From Triglochin maritima (lineage: Eukaryota > Streptophyta > Magnoliopsida > Alismatales > Juncaginaceae), in contig OY821770.1 in NCBI GenBank assembly GCA_963682175.1, forward strand, positions 16,584,501 to 16,648,500: a DNA stretch of 64,000 nt. Reading direction: 5' to 3'. Below, piece after piece: positions 1-8,065 of this stretch. How positions within the stretch are numbered: position 1 is the stretch's first letter; the number at the start of each line of letters is the position of its first letter. Below the pieces are notes generated by a model that had not been told where the DNA came from, ran no database searches, and saw nothing but the letters and a program-made list of their open reading frames with translations. The translations under genes and the position numbers were made by a program.

Positions 1-123
1 AGGAAGACCATTCTGATGATCAAGGTCAGGTGGCAGCATCACTGTGAGCGAGAGGCTACTTGGGAGATAGAGGAGGAAGTCCGGAAGTTGTATCCGGAGC
101 TGTTTGGTAAGCTCTGGATTTAA
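1..123 (+). CDS. C-terminal end of Ty3/gypsy chromovirus polyprotein (partial)
   Basis: Frame 1 is open from the window edge to a TAA at 121-123. The last 40 residues read like the integrase-terminal chromodomain of plant chromoviruses: a VRW core, a TWEIEEEVRK stretch and a closing YPELF (family knowledge: chromodomains end ...ATWE.E..M...YP.LF). The chromodomain helps direct integration into heterochromatin. The protein start and the whole pol gene lie outside the window. A purine-rich stretch (TTTAAGGAGGGTGGA, about 141-155) lies just before an LTR that starts TGTTAG at 157. That fits the polypurine tract and 3' LTR of the same element and fixes its orientation as plus. Confidence 0.8.
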   Translation, partial: RKTILMIKVRWQHHCEREATWEIEEEVRKLYPELFGKLWI

Positions 124-156
124 TTTTGTGGGAGAAATTCTTTAAGGAGGGTGGAT

Positions 157-1830
157 TGTTAGATCCTAACTCTTCTTAATGCCTAATTGTGTTTAGGGGA
201 GGTTTAGAGAAGATTGAGATGGACGACTGAGATGGATTGAGGAGATTTGTATATAAGGTTTGGATTTCTCTCTCTCACTTCTCTATCTCTCGTGTATTTC
301 TCTCTCTCTCTCTCTCTCTCTCATTTCCTTCCACCTTCTAGTCAGAGAAGTTGTGAGGCGTGATCGACGAAACCCAGAGAGGCTCGGAAGGTTGCCGGAG
401 TTGAGGAGATCGTGTTCGTGAAGTTCACCGAAGAAGGAGTGCATGGAGAAGGTCGCCGTGGTTCTTCAAAGGCTTCTTCAAGCTTTAAGGTATGTCAAAC
501 TTGCTTTTACGCTCACCTATTATTAGTGTGGGAGTGGGAGTGGTCGACGGTAGGCCGTATGGCTCGTCGGACCTGCACAACAGTTTTTTTGCACTATAAC
601 GGTCGACCGGTGTTTTGGGTTCGGTCGACCGGTTGTAATGTATTTTGGGCAATATCCCTCACACCGGTCGAACGATACGTTTGTGTGGTCGAGCGATCGT
701 GCATTTTGAGCGAGAGATGGAGGCTCTGGGTACTTTCGGTCGGACGGGACCCCTTTGCCGGTCGACCGAAAGTACTGTCGTAGGTCGGTTGGGGCGTTGA
801 CCATCCAAACGGTCGACCGCTTGTTTGACTCCTCTGACTGACGACTTAAGTTAACTTAATGGCCGGTCGACCGGAAGCGTTGTTTCGGTCGACCGTGTAG
901 TGTGGATTGTTGGTGAGTTGTACTGGTGTATTTCGGTCGACCGGAGATGTTGGGTTGTTCGACCGTGTGATCTTTGTTTGCGAAAAGTTTTCTTACTGGT
1001 GCTTTTCGGTCGAATGGGTCCCCTTTGTCGTTCGACCGATTGGTGAGTTTTTCGGTTGGGTCAGTCCTCTAGGTGAGGATTCGGTCGACCGAAGAGCTTC
1101 TTTTCGTTAGACCGTTTTTACACAGGTTTGGTGTTTTACTTGTGGTTGTTGATCAGCTAGAAGGAAACAGGTTCACCGGCCCTTTTGGGGTGACGGACGG
1201 ACAGGCCGACCCTATAGCGATCATTGGGGGCTCTTTGAGCATGTTGTGGTTGTTATTGTCGTGGCTCCGGTGAATGAGGCAAAGCCGTGGTTCCGGCAAA
1301 TGATGCAAAACTGTGGCTCCGGTAACACTGAGGCAAGTCGTGGCTCCGGCGAATAAGGCAAAGCCGTGGCTCCGGCGAATGAGGCAAAGTCGTGGCTCCG
1401 GTAACATTGAGGCAAAACTGTGGCTCCGGTGAATGAGGCAATTGTTGGTGGTTTTCAGTGTTTGAGCTTGTGTCATTTATGGTTTTTCGTTTTCATTGTT
1501 TCATTCATGTGTTAGGGTTTGGCATACTGGGTTTCCTTATGGAAACTTAGGCATAGTCATATTGCTTTTCAGGCCGAGAGCGGCGTTAGGAGGGTGGTGA
1601 CTGTGGAGGAGGTGCTCGGGACCAGATCCTGCTTTCCTTCCTTTTGAGGTGGTTGTGATTACATATGTGTATTTCCTGTTTACGAGCTTTGGATGTAATC
1701 ACGTTCTTTTGTAAACTGGGTTACATATATATGTTATATGTTGGTGCACCTGTGTGTGTCTTTTCGTATTGTCCTCAATTGATTGTATGTTTTAATTTTT
1801 AAAATTTTCCGCTGTTCTGAGGACGTTACA
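157..1830 (+). repeat. 3' LTR of a Ty3 chromovirus (LTR copy A)
   Basis: Runs from TG at 157 to CA at 1829-1830 and directly follows the integrase end and purine tract. A TATA box (TATATAAG) is at 250-257, followed by a CT microsatellite at about 299-323. A splice-donor-like AAG/GTATGTC lies at 487-496 and an acceptor-like TTTTCAG ends at 1572. Between them are at least eight perfect CGGTCGACCG palindromes (for example 600-609, 622-631, 864-873, 886-895, 934-943, 1082-1091), two larger hairpins (737-768 and 1007-1038) and a minisatellite. It shares start, hairpins and 3' end (gaggacgttaca) with LTRs at 16767-19179 and 28313-30212. The element appears to sit inside a copia LTR, whose sequence resumes at 1831. 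Confidence 0.85.
1259..1441 (+). repeat. Minisatellite inside LTR copy A
   Basis: About seven tandem units of 25-30 bp, each starting GTGGCTCCGG and ending GAGGCAAA or similar. Unit length alternates because some copies carry TAACACTGAGG in place of GAATGAGG. It lies downstream of the CGGTCGACCG array and upstream of the conserved GTTTCC/GGAAAC hairpin. The other two LTRs of the family have unrelated tandem repeats at the same relative place. Confidence 0.85.
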
Positions 1831-1998
1831 CAAACACAGGCACATGATCACCACGTGTGCAGGTGTACATTGGTCCAACCCGCCTCCACTCCTGCCACTC
1901 TCTCAAATTCTCGAAAATTAAGTGAGGAGAAAGACTTTAAACCCTTTCCGACAATTTCCGATGTGGGACTGAACCAACACATGGATTTATTTCCAACA
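1831..1998 (-). repeat. Partial 3' LTR of copia element XY
   Basis: On the minus strand this begins TGTTGGAAATAAATCC at 1998, right after a purine tract (GATTTGTGGGGGAA, complement of 1999-2012). It closely matches 16554-16719 at the far end of the same element (CCACGTGTGC, CCGATGTGGGAC and ATGGATTTATTTCC are shared). The remainder is cut off by chromovirus LTR copy A, which ends at 1830. Confidence 0.75.
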
Positions 1999-2012
1999 TT
2001 CCCCCACAAATC

Positions 2013-2553
2013 CATTGTTGATCAAATGACAAAACATTACAACCTAGTGCTTTCAGCAATGGTACCTTTTAGGTTTGAACCTTTGTTGTGGAGATGTCCA
2101 TTGAGAACAACACCAAGCAGGTCATACTGCAATTTAAAAGGTTGATGCTTTACGGCCATGCATTTGCAACCTGTTTCATGAATGTTTTCTAGGAATAACT
2201 CGTGTTCCTCTAATTGCGGTCACACAATTGCATTCACATAGTTGGGCTTTTGCAAAGATGCATTGCTAACAACTTGTTCAAAGAACTCGAACTCATTTAG
2301 AGTATACACTCTTACTAAACTTGCAGTTTCAGCAACATGTCCATTCTTTGCCATATTGACACAGATACAATGTAAGACCTCCAAGGTATCACCAAATAGT
2401 TGCACTCAACTCACTCAAGAACTTGTTATTACCACATTGAACCAACTTCATGGGATCTCCACTCAGATTGGTTGGGTTGCTGTTCTAGATGAGTCATGAA
2501 ATGGGTTTTAGTCCCTTCCCCAACTTGGATTTCAGAACTTGAGTTAGATCATG
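2013..2553 (-). other. Decayed 3' untranslated part of copia XY
   Basis: Lies between the ribonuclease H remnant and the 3' LTR on the minus strand. No frame stays open for long and no domain is recognisable. I see only decayed element sequence here. Confidence 0.5.
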
Positions 2554-3291
2554 TCATTTGGTGAAAGTATCAGTTATAATGTCTTTGGTACCAACAAAGG
2601 TAGAAGTACCTTTCAAGTACTTTAGTACTCTATCTAAAGCCTCACAATGAGTACGATCACGACAACTTGTATATCTACTAGGTTTGCTCCCCAAAAATGA
2701 AATATCTTGTCGTGTGCAATTTGCAAGATACATCAAGATTATAATTTGAGAATATCTCAATTGTGAAACTGGAACACCACTATTGTTCTTGTAAAAAGGT
2801 TTCAATGAATCATATGAGATTTTCACATATCTGCAATTTGTAGTGAGATTGAGATATGGAAATACCCTCAACTTATCAAATCAGTTTGATACCCAAGATC
2901 ACATTTGCAACACACGTATCTTTCATCTCAAACTTAGTACACAAGAAGGATTGTTACATGTATTATTTCAAGGTTTGATCCAAACAATAATATGTCATCG
3001 ACATATAAACACAATGCAATGCATACATTACCTTGAACTTTGCAATAGACACACTTGTCAGAATCAACATCCTGGAATCCAAATGATAATATAATTATGT
3101 CAAATTTCTCATGCCAAGATTTTGGGGCTTCTCTAAGTCAATAAAGAGACTTAACAAGTTTACAAACTTTGTTTTCGCTTCCAGAAGCTACAAATCCTTC
3201 AAGCCGGTCCATATAAATTTCTTCTTCAAGATCACCTTGAAGAAAAGTAATTTTTACATCTATTTGATGGACTGTAAAATCGTATACGGAT
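2554..3291 (-). pseudogene. Copia reverse transcriptase and RNase H remnant (3' half of element XY)
   Basis: Read on the minus strand from 3291 downwards. It starts with the RT segment VHQIDVKITFLQGDLEEEI, passes EGFVASG, KSLY and a frame-disrupted palm stretch, and ends in the copia RNase H-linker block (RYSQIIILMYLANCTRQDI; then RTHCEALDRVLKYLKGT). Ty1/copia order is RT then RNase H then 3' LTR, matching the LTR at 1831-1998. Stops and frameshifts make it non-functional. The RT is interrupted at 3291 by a solo LTR and resumes for about 85 bp at 5475-5560. Confidence 0.85.
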
Positions 3292-5474
3292 TGAAAGGCA
3301 CGTGTTCTAAAAGTTTTACTTTTATTATGACAATTATTAAGAATTGGATGTGCAAACATTTTGTTCCTTGATAATTGTATTCGTCTTTTGGAAGTGTTAA
3401 GGAAGAGGCTCTTCTTGATGCTTAACTATGGAGCTCTAAAAGATAATGGTTTACATAAATCAAAAGTTATTCGCAATCATGGTAATTGACATGGAATATT
3501 AATTTTCGAGATAAGATTGTCGTGTTGGTCATTGATTATTGTAGCTCTACAAATATTTGACGACACGAGTATAGGAAAGAGGAAAAAATTACTTTTATAT
3601 ATTGAATTGACCTAACAAGTAAAACATTATGGAATTGTGTTATGTGTCATTAATATTTTACTGTGTCTTGAATCCTAATAGATGAGACTTATATCTTTTC
3701 ACATAAGATGTGTTTAGTTTGATTATTGTCAAAAGCTATCAATGAGTATAGTGATAAAGGCAGTAGTTGGTTGAACATGACTTATGCTGGAAAAGATAGC
3801 TAGTCAAAAGATTATCATTGCCCCTCCTAATTGAGTGATGATATTAGTGAGTCCTTGATAAAACAAATATTAGAATGTGCACAATGTGACTTAAGTTAAG
3901 TTACATAGTTATAATTTGCTTAAAGAGATCAAGAAATAGATATAATACAAATGTGACATATGTCTACTTTGTATATATTCTTAATATCATGAGGCAAGGG
4001 ATAGACGCAAGTGGTGCACTTACATCACCAAATGGATCGTGTTTAGTTTGAGTGGAACAAGACATCTAGGCTAATTGGGTAACTATAATATGTAGCCAGA
4101 TACCGCTTATAGTTTATGGTATTAAGTGTTTAATATCATTGTCAATTCAGCTTAGACCCTCCTATATGTCACACCACAAAACTGAAAACAAGAAGCTTAA
4201 TTTTGAGTTCATATGATGTGTCTGGTTTCATGTGAAAAAAGGACACATGTGGTGAACCAATAAAATCAATATGTCACGAAAATTGACATAATTAGAATCA
4301 ATAATAAATTCATATAAGATGTATCTATTATGGGGTGTAATAGTTTGATATCACATAGGATAACATATTACATGAGTTATGAATTTGCTAAAAAGCCCAA
4401 AAGATCAAATTTTGTTCGATGTAAATCTAAAAGTTGACAAAAGCAAAATCAAGGTAAAAAAGGTCAACCGTTTTGGGTTCGGTCGACCGGATTTATTAGA
4501 AACGGTCGACCGGTAAGAGATCGGAATGTAAGTGGTCAATCGAAATTGTCTGGACAATAGGATCGGTCGACTGGGCGTAATAAACGGTCAACCGAAGAAA
4601 AATATTTTAGGAGCTTCTTGGGATATAACGGTCGACTGGTTGTGACACGATCGACCGAAGAAATTTACCAGGAGAAATTTTAGTAGGTAAACGGTCGACC
4701 AGAGTGAGACGTGGTTCGACCGAATTTTTCCAAGGACTCTGAGTTTTCCATATTCGGTTGATCGTTTGACACACGATCCGACCGAACTTACAAAAAACCT
4801 AACTGTTCGGTCGACCGATTGGAAATTTCGGTTGATTGTTCAGTGAATTGTTTGCCAGAATTATTAAAAGAACAATTAGATTATGAGTTGGATTAATTCC
4901 AGATTTGGTCAAACGTTTTTGAGAATGCTTATGTGGAAAATTGTGATTGATTTTAGGAAGAGAAAAGCAAGAGATCATGACTAGAGAATAGTTCATGATG
5001 TGGGTGTTTTGAGAGCCTATAAATATGTCCCCTCACTCTACTTGTTTATGTGAATGCAAAAATTCTCTCTCCCCCTAACCACCCAATTAATCCATCCAAA
5101 AAATCTCTTAATAGTTTAAGTTTTGGAGATTAAAATCTCAGGAGCTTTTTGAGGGGTTATTAGCCATATTCTAAGCTTAATTAGAGATGATTAGCCAGCT
5201 CATTTCTCTCTAATATTGTTTAGAGCTTGGTGAACACTAGGAAGCGAATCGACAAGTGATTCGACGGGAAAGAAACTCCAGATCTTCGAAAAGGTTTTAG
5301 AGAACCTTTGGATATGATCATCTATCTTTTGTTTATTTTAATATGTGTAGATTGCATGATATTAGAATAAACATAAAATCATGTACGTAAAATCAATGAG
5401 AATATGATATCGATCATGTATGCTTGTATTAAAATTTTAAAATATACGCCTACATAGGGACACGAAATCCTACA
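3292..5474 (+). mobile_element. Solo LTR, 2.2 kb family with CGGTCGACCG array (copy 1)
   Basis: Shares its start (TGAAAGG...TGTTCTA) and end (GGGACACGAAATCCTACA) with 59341-61532 and aligns with it throughout. It carries a TATA-like CCTATAAATATG at about 5015-5026 near the 3' side, followed by a CT-rich leader, as in an LTR read on the plus strand. Between about 4465 and 4830 it holds repeated CGGTCGACCG motifs and variants. No coding sequence is attached, so its superfamily cannot be told from this window. It splits the copia RT, which continues on both sides. No clean 5-bp target duplication is visible here (cggat before, atgcc after), although copy 2 shows a near-perfect one. Confidence 0.75.
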
Positions 5475-5757
5475 ATGCCAATGCAAAAGACACTCGGATA
5501 GTAGTCATACGAGACACTAAAGAATGGGTATCAATATAGTCTACTCATTCATTTTGTTTCATGTATTATATTAAGGTTTGAGCCAAACAATAATATGTCC
5601 TTGACATATAAACACAATGCAATGCATGCATCACCTTGAACTTTGAAGTAGACACACTTGTCAAAATCAATAACCTGGAATCCAAATGATAATATAATTT
5701 TGTCAAATTTCTCGTGCCAAGTATTTAGGTCTTGTTTAAGTCCATAAAGAGACTTAA
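5475..5757 (-). pseudogene. Copia RT fragments with an abrupt internal junction
   Basis: The minus strand from 5757 reads KSLYGLKQ, then WHEKFDKIILSFGFQ and CIALCLYVKDILLFGSNL. The palm motif normally reading YVDD is YVKD here, so one catalytic aspartate is lost. At about 5555-5560 the sequence jumps back to an earlier part of RT (the stretch encoding VDY-D-SLVSRMT, 5475-5555), which continues at 3291 beyond the solo LTR. About 400 bp of RT is therefore present twice in one orientation. Either two copia elements were joined here or one carries an internal RT duplication. Confidence 0.75.
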
Positions 5758-6955
5758 TGATGAGAATTTTATTTATACCGCAAGTGCACGACGTCAATGA
5801 AGACGTGGCAAGTACGGGTCGAAACAAGGAGGGAGAGATATTGTTATTTTTTTGTGATTTTCGAATAAGGAAGAAAGAGAGAAAAAATAAGGTTTGTTTG
5901 AGATTTTTGGTTTTTTAATTTCTAAAGCAAGAACAACAAAAACAAATTAAAAATAAAGCAAAATGGATGAGAATCCAGCGGGTGGGGGATTAAATATCGG
6001 GTTTTGTTTAGAGAATTCTGAAACTTATAATAAATCACATTAGTTATAAAGCATTACATGATAAATGATTCAACATAAACTCAAGTAATCAAAATATACT
6101 AACACGAAATTAAAATAATAACATCATTCTTTTTCTCATCACCCTAAATCCGTCACCCCCACCCTTTGGAGAGAGTTAGAAACTCATGGATGGAGGGAAG
6201 GAGAAGGGGTCCTAGAGAAACTACAAAAAAAACTAAAAACACAAAATAAAAGAACAGAATTTTATTGCTAAAGAGAAGAACAAAAACTAAGACCCTTCAC
6301 AACATCGTTTCTGGGCTATTTATAGCCGATACAAGGGACCCAAGTATAAAATAGGAAAGTACACGCGTCAAGACACGACTGGACAAAATCCGAGGCCACG
6401 GATCGCAAGGGGTGCGGCGTTTCCGCCGCATATTACATGTAAGGTGCGGCGATTTTGCCGCAATTTGTGCTCTGATTGGATCCGGATTTTTCCTGTGTGT
6501 TTATGGTATGATTTAAATGTCCTTTGCACGTCTGGATTGATTTCTTTCCTTTCTTTTGAGCTCCGAATTTATTTCTTCAATTATTTGGAGATCCAAATTG
6601 ATTTTTCTTTAGAACTTCTCCAAAATAATATTTTGGTCCTTTAATTTGCAGTCGGGTCCTCGGTTTTTTGCAATTAAGTCCCTGACTACTTTTGTGCTTA
6701 TGTCCTTGGCCTTTTTGTAATTAGGTCTTTGAATGCTTTTATGCTTGGATGGACTTCCATTTGAATCCCGACAATCTTGACTTGGTCTTTATGATAGAAA
6801 TGAATCTTTTGCACGTGTTTATGCTCGTGATATGGGTAATTTGCATTTAGGTCGCTGTATTCTGTAAATAAGACTAAACACATACCTTAGTAGCATTTAT
6901 TGATATAAACTTAATCTAAATGAAAGACATATGATGCAATGTATGAAATGCATCA
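5758..6955 (-). repeat. 3' LTR of gag-protease element 1
   Basis: 1198 bp. On the minus strand it starts TGATGCATTTC and ends with the complement of TGATGAGAATTTT. A TATA box (CTATAAATAG) lies on the minus strand at about 6316-6325. About 90-145 bp upstream of it are two short hairpins: TGCGGCG/CGCCGCA at 6413-6430 and TGCGGC/GCCGCA at 6445-6462. It differs from the 5' LTR by roughly 25 substitutions and a 40-bp indel (counted by eye). Confidence 0.9.
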
Positions 6956-8065
6956 AATACCCCCACACCTAGATTTTGCTAGTCCCTAGAAAAACAAAAT
7001 ATAAGAAAAATGAAAACAGGAAAATCTTAACTCACTTTCGTAGGAATCACGGTTGCACTTAGCATGTGCAACAAGCCTTTAAACCCCTAAGTTTCCTTAG
7101 AGGACGAGTTTTGTCTCGTGATGGTTTTCAGTTGACACACCCACAAAGTCTTAATTCAACATTTCATTAATAACTCTCAATATCTCCACCTCACCCTTAT
7201 ACATCTCACTTAGAATTCTTGCATGCTCATTATATAAATCTAACTCATAAAGAATCTGACTTGGTCTTTGTTCCTCCAACATTCACACCACTAACCCTTA
7301 TACACATGTTATCACTTAAATTATTTTGCACGCCTCCTCTGGTGGTGAAGTATCATTCGGATCAACCATGACATGGATCATTCTTCTAACTTTGGGCCTT
7401 GAGTATCTTAAAGTATATTTTCCCCCCGTGATTCAACACATTTGCTTTTTTGACACTTTTACCCTTTTTGCATTCGTGTAGCGAGTTTGGTCGATAATCC
7501 CGAGCTGGCAGACTCAAATTACCGGGTTTTAAGATACCTCTACAGACCAACGACTCGAAGGCTTTGGTTTTGTAATCATTTTGCAAAATGTGCTTTCCTC
7601 ACTTTATTGCTTTATATATTTTTTTACTTTTATTTTCCTCAAGGCTTAATTGCTATTAGAAGTCCAAACTTCCCGGTATATTTTCCTCAATCTCTGCTTT
7701 TTATCAACTACTTCAAAGATTTGATTCATCCAATTTAAGTGCATACATGTCTTAAAGGGTAATGAGTTATTTCTTTGGAACTTAGATTTATGTCATAGTT
7801 TCTACAAGCAGAACTATATAACAAGGAACAAAAACTCAATGCAATTTGTACACGGGTTTGGTAGTTCAATCTTAAGCTATGTCATGGAACATTGATTATA
7901 TATATATATATATATATATATTTAAAACAAAAATAAAACAGATAGGTAGATAGATAAACACCCCCCACACCTAAATCATGCATTGTCCTCAATGTATGCA
8001 AAGATAAAAGCAAATGCACTTATTAACTGAGTCAACTGCGGTGGAGGGATTGAATTTACTTAGAG
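6956..8065 (-). other. 3' untranslated region of element 1, with polypurine tract and conserved hairpin
   Basis: No pol gene is present. The complement of 6957-6968 (AGGTGTGGGGGT) abuts the 3' LTR as the polypurine tract. A second GTGTGGGGG tract is the complement of about 7962-7970, close to the gag-protease stop. A hairpin (ACGAG 7104-7108, CTCGT 7115-7119) and a conserved block (7033-7085) recur in element 2. A TA microsatellite lies at 7897-7921. Confidence 0.75.

Noticed and set aside
600..1091. CRISPR-like array
   Set aside because: The repeated palindrome is only 10 bp, irregularly spaced and lies in a plant LTR; there are no cas genes or uniform spacers.
1153..1476. Overlapping minus-strand open frames full of EPRLCLIRRSH-type repeats
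   Set aside because: They are translations of the LTR-A minisatellite; a tandem repeat with no internal stop yields such frames in several phases.
3292..5474. Mutator-like element with 9-bp duplication
   Set aside because: The similar flanks GAAAGG...GTGTTCT in both copies belong to the element itself. With the start set at TGAAAGG, copy 2 shows a 5-bp duplication and TG/CA ends, as expected for an LTR.
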